A stretch of 14,959 bases of DNA from Liolophura sinensis (GCF_032854445.1 NW_027017994.1:126001-140959); one strand, 5' to 3'. Numbered from the stretch's first letter, positions 1 to 8,239 are shown. Program-made: numbers and translations. Notes: a model not told the origin generated them from the letters alone.

Positions 1-70
1 GCAGCACTGGAACATTTTTTCCACTTTTGCATTTTTGCCTGGTGTTTTTGTTAATTGAAATCGACTACAC

Positions 71-83
71 TGTACTCTGTACA
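71..83 (+). repeat. TGTAC-tct-GTACA dyad
   Basis: Five-bp arms around TCT, present in most types. Type D has TAT in the centre, which leaves the arms intact, though several D copies lose the last arm base (GTACC). Confidence 0.55.
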
Positions 84-139
84 ATCGCGACTGGTCATTA
101 CTATATTCAACTTTTGACTATAAGTTATGTGCCCTTCGG

Positions 140-169
140 TAGCCCAGAAGACGTCAAATCTTTGGGCTA
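140..169 (+). repeat. 11-bp stem with bulged G (one copy per monomer)
   Basis: TAGCCCA-g-AAGA (140-151) pairs with TCTTTGGGCTA (159-169) around a 7-base loop, with a single bulged G. This is the longest dyad I see in the monomer. The full outer pairing is kept in A, D and E copies; in B and F the 3' arm reads TGGGCCA, and in C TGGCCTA, which weakens it. Confidence 0.75.
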
Positions 170-175
170 AGCCCA
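163..175 (+). repeat. Alternative 6-bp dyad TGGGCT-A-AGCCCA
   Basis: The 3' arm of the preceding stem also matches the AGCCCA just downstream, so one strand segment has two mutually exclusive partners. Present in A, D and E copies; broken in B, C and F by the same bases that weaken the larger stem. Confidence 0.7.
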
Positions 176-275
176 TTTAACTCACCCAGCAATTGCCTTA
201 CTTCTAAGTCGAAGACAACTTTATCTACGTGTAGAAAAACCACACCATTTGACATGAAAAACACAAGGTACTTGA

Positions 276-289
276 TACAGTCTGCTGTA
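276..289 (+). repeat. TACAG-tctg-CTGTA dyad
   Basis: Five-bp arms around TCTG, conserved in nearly every copy. Monomer 15 breaks it (CTGCATTA) beside its B/C junction. Confidence 0.55.
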
Positions 290-752
290 AAAGTACAACT
301 GAACACTGACCCACTTTCAGTAAGGTGCCAAAAGATGCGGAATTGAGCCAGGCATCGGCAGCTGTTGAAAAATTGCAAATTTCCCTGGTTTCCATGGAGT
401 AAGAGCCGTTTGCTACGCACGTGATTAAGACATAAATGATCATTCAATTGTCGCTACAGCCAAAGTATTGGTCGGAGGAGCAACGCGGATTGCACCATTC
501 GATTTCTCGTCACAAAATACGTCGGATTAGCCTCTTACCAGCAGCACTGGAACAATTTTTTCCACTTTTGCATTTTTGCCTGGTCTTTTTGTAATTGAAA
601 TCGACTACACTGTACTCTGTACAATCGCGACTGGTCATTACTATATTCAACTTTTGACTATAAGTTATGTGCCCTTTCGGTAGCCCAGAAGACGACAAAT
701 CTTTGGGCCAAGCCCTTTTAACTCACCCAGCAATTGCCTTACTTCTAAGTGC

Positions 753-771
753 AAGACAATCTCATTGTCTT
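753..771 (+). repeat. AAGACAAT-ctc-ATTGTCTT hairpin
   Basis: In monomer 2 the arms are perfect over 8 bp. In most copies the 3' arm reads AATGTCTT, or AGTGTCTT in F, leaving six outer pairs. Monomer 1 has lost half of this hairpin by a 9-bp deletion. Confidence 0.7.
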
Positions 772-773
772 TA

Positions 774-785
774 TCTACGTGTAGA
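774..785 (+). repeat. TCTAC-gt-GTAGA short dyad
   Basis: Five-bp arms around GT in most types. In C copies the centre is CT (TCTACCTGTAGA), so the change falls between the arms and the symmetry is kept. It lies next to the AAGACA hairpin. Confidence 0.6.
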
Positions 786-1092
786 AAAACCACACCATTT
801 GTACGTGAAAAACACAAGGTACTTGATACAGTCTGCTGTAAAAGGTACAACTGAACACTGACCCACTTCAGTAAGGTGCCAAAAGATGCGGAATTGAGCC
901 AGGCATCGGCAGCTGTTGAAAAATTGCAAATTTCCCTGGTTTCCATGGAGTAAGAGACGTTGCTGGGCACGTGATTATGACATCAATGATCATTCAATTG
1001 TCACTACCAGCCAAAAGTATTGGTCGGAGAGCAACGCGGTTTTGCACCATTCGATTTCTCGTCACAAAATACGTCGGATTAGCCTCCTACCG

Positions 1093-1651
1093 GCAGCACT
1101 GGAACAGTTTTTTCCACTTTTGCATTCCTTGCCTTGTGTTTTTGTTAATTGAAATCGGCTACACTGTACTCTGTACAATCGCGACTGGTCATTACTATAT
1201 TCAACTTTTGACTATAAGTTATGTGCCCTTCGGTAGCCCCAGAAGACCTGAAATCTTTGGCCTAAGCCCCTTTAACTCACCCAGCCAATTGTCTTACTTC
1301 TAAGTCAAAGGACAATCTCAATGTCTTTATCTACCTGTAGAAAAACCAGACCATTTGTACATAAAAAAACACAAGGTACTTGATACAGTCTGCTGTAAAA
1401 AGTACAACTTAACACTGACCCACATTTATAAGGTGCCAAAAGATGCGGAATTGGGACCAGGCATCGGGCAGCTGTTAAAAAATTGCAAATATCCCTGGTT
1501 TCCATGGGAGTAAGAGCCGTTACTGGGGCACGTGATTATGACATCAATGATCATTGAATTGTCGCTACAGCCAAAAGTATTGGTCAGAGAGCAACGCGGT
1601 TTGCACCATTCGATTTGTCGTCACAAAATACGTCGGATTAGCCTCTTGTCA
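1093..1651 (+). repeat. Monomer 3, type C
   Basis: C markers: AACAG start, CGGCTA, GACCTG, GGCCTAAGCCC, GTCAAAGGAC, CTACCTG, CCAGACC, GTACATAAA, CAACTTAAC, CATTTAT, GGGACCA, GTTAAAAAA, CGTTACTGGG, CATTGAATT, GGTCAGAGAGC, TTTGTCGTC, end CTTGTCA. At 559 bp it is long because of scattered extra single bases such as CCCCTTT, CATCGGGCA, CATGGGAG and CTGGGG. Confidence 0.95.
1544..1557 (+). repeat. 14-bp perfect palindrome in C/E monomers
   Basis: TCAATGATCATTGA is its own reverse complement. It occurs in C, E and the C- or E-ended fusion copies, because these combine CATCAATG with CATTGAATT. A and F have AAATGATCATTC, and B and D have CAATGATCATTC, leaving a 10-bp core AATGATCATT. Confidence 0.85.
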
Positions 1652-2200
1652 GCAGCGCTGGAACAATTTTTCGAATTTTGCTTTTTTGCCTGGTGTTTTT
1701 GTTAATTGAAATCGGCTACACTGTACTATGTACCATCGCGAATGGTCATTACTATATTCAACTTTTGAATATATGTTATGTGCCCTTCGGTAGCCCAGAA
1801 GACATCAAATCTTTGGGCTAAGCCCATTTAACTCACCCAGCAATTGCCTTACTTCTAAGTCGAAGACAATCTCAATGTCTTTATCTACGTGTAGAAAAAC
1901 CACACCATTTGTACGTGAAAAACACAAGGTACTTGATACAGTCTGCTGTAAAAAGTACAACTGAACACTGACCCACTTCAGTAAGGTGCCAAAAGATGCG
2001 GAATTGAGCCAAACATCGGCAGCTGTTGAAAAATTGCAAATTTCCCTGGTTTCCATGGAGTAAGAGATGTTGCTGGCACGTGATTATGACATCAATGATC
2101 ATTCAATTGTCACTACAGCCAAAAGTATTGGTCGGAGAGCAACGCGGTTTGCACCATTCGATTTGTCGTCACAAAAATACGTCGGATTAGCCTCCTACCG
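1652..2200 (+). repeat. Monomer 4, type D
   Basis: D markers: CAATTTTTCGAATTTTGC, CGGCTA, CTATGTACC, CGAATGG, GAATATATGTTATG, GTCGAAGAC, GAGATG, CATCAATG, TGTCAC, TTTGTCGTC, end CTCCTACCG. Private changes: GCGCTGG in the anchor and GACATC where other D copies have GACGTC. Confidence 0.95.
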
Positions 2201-2749
2201 GCAGCACTCGAACAGTTTTCCACTTTTGCATTTTTGCCTGGTCTTTTTGTTAATTGAAATCGGCTACACTGTACCTCTGTACAATCGCGACTGGTCATTA
2301 CTATATTCAACTTTTGACTATAAGTCATGTGCATTTCGGTAGCCCAGAAGACGACAAATCTTTGGGCTAAGCCCATTTAACTCACCCAGCAATTGTCTTA
2401 CTTCTAAGTCCAAGACAATCTCAATGTCTTTATCTACGTGTTAGAAAAACCAGACCATTTGTACATAAAAAACACAAGGTACTTGATACAGTCTGCTGTA
2501 AAAAGTACAACTTAACACTGACCCCCATTTATAAGGTGCCAAAAGATGCGGAATTGGGCCAGGCATCGGCAGCTGTTAAAAAATTGCAAATATCCCTGGT
2601 TTCCATGGAGTAAGAGCCCGTTACTGGGCACGTGATTATGACATCAATGATCATTGAATTGTCGCTACAGCCAAAAGTATTGGTCAGAAAGCAACGCGGT
2701 TTGCACCATTCGATTTCTCGCCACAAAATACGTCGATAGCCTCTTACCA
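2201..2749 (+). repeat. Monomer 5, type E
   Basis: E markers: CACTCGAACAG, CGGCTA, AAGTCATGTGCATTTCGG, GACGAC, GGGCTAAGCCC, TTGTCTTAC, GTCCAAGAC, CCAGACC, GTACATAAA, CAACTTAAC, CATTTAT, GGGCCA, GTTAAAAAA, CATTGAATT, GGTCAGAAAGC, CTCGCCAC, end TTACCA. Two bases are lost near the end (CGTCGATAGCC). Confidence 0.95.
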
Positions 2750-3300
2750 GCAGCACTGGAACATTTTTTCCACTTTTGCATTTTTGCCTGGTCCTTTTGT
2801 TAATTGAAATCGACTACACTGTACTCTGTACAATCGCGACTGGTCATTACTATATTCAACTTTTGATTATAAGTTATGTGCCCTTCGGTAGCCCAGAAGA
2901 CCTGAAATCTTTGGGCCAAGCCCATTTAACTCACCCAGCAATTGCCTTACTTCTAAGTCCAAGACAATCTCAGTGTCCTTTATCTACGTGTAGAAAAACC
3001 ACTCCATTTGTACGTGAAAAACACAAGGTACTTGATACAGTCCTGCTGTAAAAAGTACAACTGAACACTGACCCACTTCAGTAAGGTGCCAAAAGATGCG
3101 GAATTGAGCCAGGCATCGGCAGCTGTTGTAAAATTGCAAATTTCCCTGGTTTCCATGGAGTAAGAGACGTTGCTGGGCACGTGATTATGACATAAATGAT
3201 CATTCAATTGTCGCTACAGCCAAAAGTATTGGTCGGAGAGCAACGCGGATTGCACCATTCGATTTCTCGTCACAAAATACGTCGGATTAGCCTCTTACCA
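2750..3300 (+). repeat. Monomer 6, type F
   Basis: F markers: AACATTTTTT, GTCCTTTTG, CGACTA, GATTATAAG, GACCTG, GGGCCAAGCCCATTT, GTCCAAGAC, TCAGTGTC, GTTGTAAAA, GAGACG, CATAAATG, GGATTGC, end TTACCA. The end is nearly identical to that of A. Confidence 0.95.
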
Positions 3301-3848
3301 GCAGCACTGGAACATTTTTTCCACTTTTGCATTTTTGCCTGGTGTTTTTGTTAATTGAAATCGACTACACTGTACTCTGTGACAATCGCGACTGGTCATT
3401 ACTATATTCAACTTTGACTATAAGTTATGTGCCCTTCGGTAGCCCAGAAGACGTCAAATCTTTGGGCTAAGCCCATTTAACTCACCCAGCAATTGCCTTA
3501 CTTCTAAGTCCAAGACAATCTCAATGTCTTTATCTACGTGTAGAAAAACCACACCATTTGTACATGAAAAACACAAGGTACTTGATACAGTCTGCTGTAA
3601 AAAGTACAACTGAACACTGACCCACTTCAGTAAGGTGCCAAAAGATGCGGAATTGAGCCAGGCATCGGCAGCTGTTGAAAAATTGCAAATTTCCCTGGTT
3701 TCCATGGTGTAAGAGACGTGCTGGGCACGTGATTATGACATCAATGATCATTCAATTGTCACTACAGCCAAAAGTATTGGTCGGAGAGCAACGCGGTTTG
3801 CACCATTTCGATTTCTCGTCACAAAATACGTCGATTAGCCTCCTACCG
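3301..3848 (+). repeat. Monomer 7, A/B fusion
   Basis: A-like up to AAAAAGTAC (about 3604): GTGTTTTT, CGACTA, GACGTC, GTACATG. From about 3715 it is B-like: GAGACGTGCTGGG, CATCAATG, TGTCAC, end CTCCTACCG. It also has GTCCAAGAC (an E/F allele) and a private CCATGGTGT. The switch lies between about 3604 and 3715. Confidence 0.85.
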
Positions 3849-4397
3849 GCAGCACTGGAACAGTTTTTCCACTTTTGCATTTTTGCCTGGTGTTTTTGTA
3901 ATTGAAATCGGCTACACTGTACTCTGTACAATCGCGACTGGTCATTACTATATTCAACTTTTGACTATAAGTCATGTGCCCTTCGGTAGCCCAGAAGACG
4001 ACAAATCTTTGGGCTAAGCCCATTTAACTCACCCAGCAATTGTCTTACTTCTAAGTCCAAGACAATCTCAATGTCTTTATCTACGTGTAGAAAAACCAGA
4101 CCATTTGTACATAAAAAACACAAGGTACTTGATACAGTCTGCTGTAAAAAGTACAACTTAACACTGACCCACATTTATAAGGTGCCAAAAGATGCGGAAT
4201 TGGGCCAGGCATCGGCAGCTGTTAAAAAAATTGCAAATATCCCTGGTTTCCATGGAGTAAGAGCCGTTACTGGGCACGTGATTATGACATCAATGATCAT
4301 TGAATTGTCGCTACAGCCAAAAGTATTGGTCAGAAAGCAACGCGGTTTGCACCATTCGATTTCTCGCCACAAAATACGTCGGATTAGCCTCTTACCA
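3849..4397 (+). repeat. Monomer 8, C/E fusion
   Basis: The start is C-like (CACTGGAACAG, GTGTTTTTG, CGGCTA). From GTCATG at 3971 it is E-like: GACGAC, GGGCTAAG, GTCCAAGAC, GGGCCA, GGTCAGAAAGC, CTCGCCAC. It keeps CCCTTCGG where other E copies have CATTTCGG, so the junction is slightly mosaic. Confidence 0.8.
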
Positions 4398-4946
4398 GCA
4401 GCACTGGAACATTTTTTCCACTTTTGCATTTTTGCCTGGTCCTTTTGTTAATTGAAATCGACTACACTGTACTCTGTACAATCGCGACTGGTCATTACTA
4501 TATTCAACTTTTGATTATAAGTTATGTGCCCTTCGGTAGCCCAGAAGACCTGAAATCTTTGGGCCAAGCCCATTTAACTCACCCAGCAATTGCCTTACTT
4601 CTAAGTCCAAGACAATCTCAGTGTCTTTATCTACGTGTAGAAAAACCACACCATTTGTACGTGAAAAACACAAGGTACTTGATACAGTCTGCTGTAAAAA
4701 GTACAACTGAACACTGACCCACTTCAGTAAGGTGCCAAAAGATGCGGAATTGAGCCAGGCATCGGCAGCTGTTGTAAAATTGCAAATTTCCCTGGTTTCC
4801 ATGGAGTAAGAGACGTTGCTGGGCACGTGATTATGACATAAATGATCATTCAATTGTCGCTACAGCCAAAAGTATTGGTCGGAGAGCAACGCGGATTGCA
4901 CCATTCGATTTCTCGTCACAAAATACGTCGGATTAGCCTCTTACCA
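4398..4946 (+). repeat. Monomer 9, type F
   Basis: All F markers present: GTCCTTTTG, GATTATAAG, GACCTG, GGGCCAAGCCCATTT, TCAGTGTC, GTTGTAAAA, GGATTGC. It has few private changes and is among the cleanest F copies. Confidence 0.95.
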
Positions 4947-5487
4947 GCAGCACTGGAACATTTTTTCCACTTTTGCATTTTTGCCTGGTGTTTGAAATCG
5001 ACTACACTGTACTCTGTACAATCGCGACTGGTCATTACTATATTCAACTTTTGACTATAAGTTATGTGCCCTTCGGTAGCCCAGAAGACGACAAATCTTT
5101 GGGCCAAGCCCTTTTAACTCACCCAGCAATTGCCTTACTTCTAAGTGCAAGACAATCTCAATGTCTTTATCTACGTGTAGAAAAACCACACCATTTGTAC
5201 GTGAAAAACACAAGGTACTTGATACAGTCTGCTGTAAAAGGTACAACTGAACACTGACCCCACTTCAGTAAGGTGCCAAAAGATGCGGAATTGAGCCAGG
5301 CATCGGCAGCTGTTGAAAAATTGCAAATTTCCCTGGTTTCCATGGAGTAAGAGCCGTTGCTACGCACGTGATTATGACATAAATGATCATTCAATTGTCG
5401 CTACAGCCAAAAGTATTGGTCGGAGAGCAACGCGGATTGCACCATTCGATTTCTCGTCACAAAATACGTCGGATTAGCCTCTTACCA
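4947..5487 (+). repeat. Monomer 10, A with B-like central tract
   Basis: It starts as A (AACATTTTTT, GTG) and ends as A (GCCGTTGCTACGC, CATAAATG, GGATTGC, TTACCA). From 5088 to 5244 it is B-like: GACGAC, GGGCCAAGCCCTTTT, GTGCAAGAC, AAAAGGTAC. A 9-bp deletion near 4993 (GTGTTTGAAATCG) explains its length of 541 bp. Confidence 0.88.
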
Positions 5488-6039
5488 GCAGCACTGGAAC
5501 AATTTTTTCCACTTTTGCATTTTTGCCTGGTCTTTTTGTTAATTGAAATCGACTACACTGTACTCTGTACAATCGCGACTGGTCATTACTATATTCAACT
5601 TTTGACTATAAGTTATGTGCCCTTCGGTAGCCCAGAAGACGACAAATCTTTGGGCCAAGCCCTTTTAACTCACCCAGCAATTGCCTTACTTCTAAGTGCA
5701 AGACAATCTCAATGTCTTTATCTACGTGTAGAAAAACCAGACCATTTGTACGTGAAAAACACAAGGTACTTGATACAGTCTGCTGTAAAAGGTACAACTG
5801 AACACTGACCCCACTTCAGTAAGGTGCCAAAAGATGCGGAATTGAGCCAGGCATCGGCAGCTGTTGAAAAATTGCAAATTTCCCTGGTTTCCATGGAGTA
5901 AGAGACGTTGCTGGGCACGTGATTATGACATCAATGATCATTCAATTGTCACTACAGCCAAAAGTATTGGTCGGAGAGCAACGCGGTTTGCACCATTCGA
6001 TTTTTCGTCACAAAATACGTCGGATTTAGCCTCCTACCG
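5488..6039 (+). repeat. Monomer 11, type B
   Basis: B markers throughout. It shares GACCCCACTTCAG (one extra C) with monomer 10, which suggests that the B-like tract in monomer 10 came from this neighbour. Private CCAGACC where other B copies have CCACACC, and TTTTTCGTC. Confidence 0.95.
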
Positions 6040-6586
6040 GCAGCACTGCAACAGTTTTTCCACTTTTGCATTCTTGCCTGGTGTTTTTGTTAATTGAAAT
6101 CGGCTACACTGTACTCTGTACAATCGCAACTGGTCATTACTATATTCAACTTTTGACTATAAGTTATGTGCCCTTCGGTAGCCCAGAAGACCTGAAATCT
6201 TTGGCCTAAGCCCATTTAACTCACCCAGCAATTGTCTTACTTCTAAGTCAAAGACAATCTCAATGTCTTTATCTACCTGTAGAAAAACAGACCATTTGTA
6301 CATAAAAAAACACAAGGTACTTGATACAGTCTGCTGTAAAAAGTACAACTTAACACTGACCCACATTTATAAAGGTGCCAAAAGATGCGAATTGGACCAG
6401 GCATCGGCAGCTGTTAAAAAATTGCAAATATCCCTGGTTTCCATGGAGTAAGAGCCGTTACTGGGCACGTGATTATGACATCAATGATCATTGAATTGTC
6501 GCTACAGCCAAATATTGGTCAGAGAGCAACGCGGTTTGCACCATTCGATTTGTCGTCACAAAATACGTCGGATTAGCCTCTTGTCA
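6040..6586 (+). repeat. Monomer 12, type C
   Basis: C markers: CAACAG start, CATTCTTGCC, CGGCTA, GACCTG, GGCCTAAGCCC, GTCAAAGAC, CTACCTG, ACAGACC, CATTTAT, CATTGAATT, GGTCAGAGAGC, end CTTGTCA. Private changes: ATCGCAACTGG (a CpG to CpA change) and CACTGCAAC. Confidence 0.95.
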
Positions 6587-7138
6587 GCAGCACTGGAACA
6601 ATTTTTCGAATTTTGCATTTTTGCCTGGTCTTTTTGTTAATTGAAATCGGCTACACTGTACTATGTACAATCGCGACTGGTCATTACTATATTCAACTTT
6701 TGAATATATGTTTATGTGCCCTTCGGTAGCCCAGAAGACGTCAAATCTTTGGGCTAAGCCCATTTAACTCACCCAGCAATTGCCTTACTTCTAAGTCGAA
6801 GACAATCTCAATGTCTTTATCTACGTGTAGAAAAACCACACCATTTGTACGTGAAAAACACAAGGTACTTGATACAGTCTGCTGTAAAAAGTACAACCTG
6901 AACACTGACCCACTTCAGTAAGGTGCCAAAAGATGCGGAATTGAGCCAGGCATCGGCAGCTGTTGTAAAATTGCAAATTTCCCTGGTTTCCATGGAGTAA
7001 GAGACGTTGCTGGGGCACGTGATTATGACATAAATGATCATTCAATTGTCGCTACAGCAAAAAGTATTGGTCGGAGAGCAACGCGGATTGCACCATTCGA
7101 TTTCTCGTCACAAAATACGTCGGATTAGCCTCTTACCA
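6587..7138 (+). repeat. Monomer 13, D/F fusion
   Basis: D-like at the start: TTTTTCGAATTTTGC, CTATGTAC, GAATATATG, GTCGAAGAC, TCAATGTC. F-like from GTTGTAAAA at about 6962 to the end: GAGACG, CATAAATG, GGATTGC, TTACCA. The switch lies between about 6815 and 6962 and removes the E monomer. Confidence 0.85.
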
Positions 7139-7688
7139 GCAGCACTGGAACAATTTTTCCACTTTTGCATTTTTGCCTGTGTTTTTGTTAATTGAAATCG
7201 ACTACACTGTACTCTGTACAATCGCGACTGGTCATTACTATATTCAACTTTTGACTATAAGTTATGTGCCCTTCGGTAGCCCAGAAGACGTCAAATCTTT
7301 GGGCTAAGCCCATTTAACTCACCCAGCAATTGCCTTACTTCTAAGTCGAAGACAATCTCAATGTCTTTATCTACGTGTAGAAAAACCACACCATTTGTAC
7401 ATGAAAAACACAAGGTACTTGATACAGTCTGCTGTAAAAAAGTACAACTGAACACTGACCCACTTCAGTAAGGTGCCAAAAGATGCGGAATTGAGCCAGG
7501 CCATCGGCAGCTGTTGAAAAATTGCAAATTTCCCTGGTTTCCATGGAGTAAAAGCCGTTGCTACGCACGTGATTATGACATAAATGATCATTCAATTGTC
7601 GCTACAGCCAAAAGTATTGGTCAGAAAGCAACGCGGTTTGCACCATTCGATTTCTCGTCACAAAATACGTCGGATTAGCCTCTTACCA
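7139..7688 (+). repeat. Monomer 14, type A* (A with E-like patch)
   Basis: A markers (GTG, GACGTC, GTCGAAGAC, GTACATG, CGTTGCTACGC, CATAAATG), but GGTCAGAAAGC at 7619-7629 followed by GGTTTGC is as in E, and CTCGTCAC just after is again A. GTAAAAGCC and the five-T start AACAATTTTTCC are shared only with monomer 19 among A copies. Confidence 0.9.
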
Positions 7689-8239
7689 GCAGCACTGGAA
7701 CAATTTTTTCCACTTTTGCATTTTTGCCTGGTCTTTTTGTTAATTGAAATCGACTACACTGTACTCTGTACAATCGCGACTTGTCATTACTATATTCAAC
7801 TTTTGACTATAAGTTATGTGCCCTTCGGTAGCCCAGAAGACGACAAATCTTTGGGCCAAGCCCTTTTAACTCACCCAGCAATTGCCTTACTTCTAAGTGC
7901 AAGGACAATCTCAATGTCTTTATCTACGTGTAGAAAAACCACACCATTTGTACGTGAAAAACACAAGGTACTTGATACAGTCTGCATTAAAAAGTACAAC
8001 TTAACACTGACCCACATTTATAAGGTGCCAAAGATGCGGAATTGGACCAGGCATCGGCAGCTGTTAAAAAATTGCAAATATCCCTGGTTTCCATGGAGTA
8101 AGAGCCGTTACTGGGCACGTGATTATGACATCAATGATCATTGAATTGTCGCTACAGCCAAAAGTATTGGTCAGAGAGCAAACGCGGTTTGCACCATTCG
8201 ATTTGTCGTCACAAAATACGTCGGATTAGCCTCTTGTCA
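7689..8239 (+). repeat. Monomer 15, B/C fusion
   Basis: B-like to GTACGTG (about 7957): GACGAC, GGGCCAAGCCCTTTT, GTGCAAGGAC. C-like from CAACTTAAC (about 8000): CATTTAT, GGACCA, GTTAAAAAA, CATTGAATT, GGTCAGAGAGC, CTTGTCA. Private: GACTTGTC (shared with monomer 20) and GCATTAAAAAG next to the junction. Confidence 0.9.

Larger units (their letters stand above)
1..540 (+). repeat. Monomer 1, type A
   Basis: A markers: AACATTTTTT start, GTGTTTTTG, CGACTA, GACGTC, GGGCTAAGCCCATTT, GTCGAAGAC, GCCGTTTGCTACGC, CATAAATG, GGATTGC, end TTACCA. It has a 9-bp deletion between 218 and 219 that removes half of the AAGACA/TGTCTT hairpin and explains the short length of 540 bp. Confidence 0.95.
541..1092 (+). 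repeat. Monomer 2, type B
   Basis: B markers: AACAATTTTTT, GACGAC, GGGCCAAGCCCTTTT, GTGCAAGAC, AAAAGGTAC, GAGACG, CATCAATG, TGTCAC, end CTCCTACCG. ATCTCATTGTC at 759-769 (most copies have AATGTC) turns the local dyad into a perfect 8-bp stem. Confidence 0.95.
1..3300 (+). repeat. HOR unit 1: complete hexamer A-B-C-D-E-F
   Basis: Six monomers of different type follow one another and the series then restarts at 3301 with an A-type start. This is the reference order for the array. The same order resumes at 12641, about 12.6 kb away, which shows that it is a real higher-order unit and not chance. Length is 3300 bp, six times 550. Confidence 0.9.
3301..4946 (+). repeat. HOR unit 2: trimer with A/B and C/E fusions
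   Basis: Only three monomers separate this A-type start from the next one. The first is A-like then B-like, the second C-like then E-like, the third pure F. One A/B fusion removes one monomer equivalent and one C/E fusion removes two, which accounts for the length of 1646 bp (three units) against 3300. Both fusions keep the 550-bp register. Confidence 0.85.
4947..7138 (+). repeat. HOR unit 3: tetramer with D/F fusion and converted A
   Basis: Order is A (with a B-like centre), B, C, D/F. The D/F fusion removes two monomer equivalents, giving 2192 bp, four units. The first monomer starts and ends as A but is B-like in the middle, a pattern of gene conversion or double exchange. Confidence 0.85.

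Noticed and set aside
163-175. Rho-independent terminator
   Set aside because: A GC-containing dyad is followed by only ATTTAA, no T-run, and the context is a eukaryotic-type satellite with no transcription unit.
121-200. tRNA-like or Pol III element (GGTAGCCCAGAAG and nearby dyads)
   Set aside because: No GGTTCGANNCC B box at a proper distance and no cloverleaf on either strand; the dyads form simple hairpins only.
4515-4853. Recurring minus-strand open frame (83-112 codons) as a conserved small protein
   Set aside because: Its repetition simply follows the satellite. Length and ends vary with indels and monomer type, and no domain or signal is recognisable.
7584-8144. Longest open frame, 186 codons on the + strand, as a gene
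   Set aside because: It spans a monomer junction and depends on a single-base insertion (GTGCAAGGAC). Equivalent positions in most other copies are frameshifted or stopped, and no known domain is visible.
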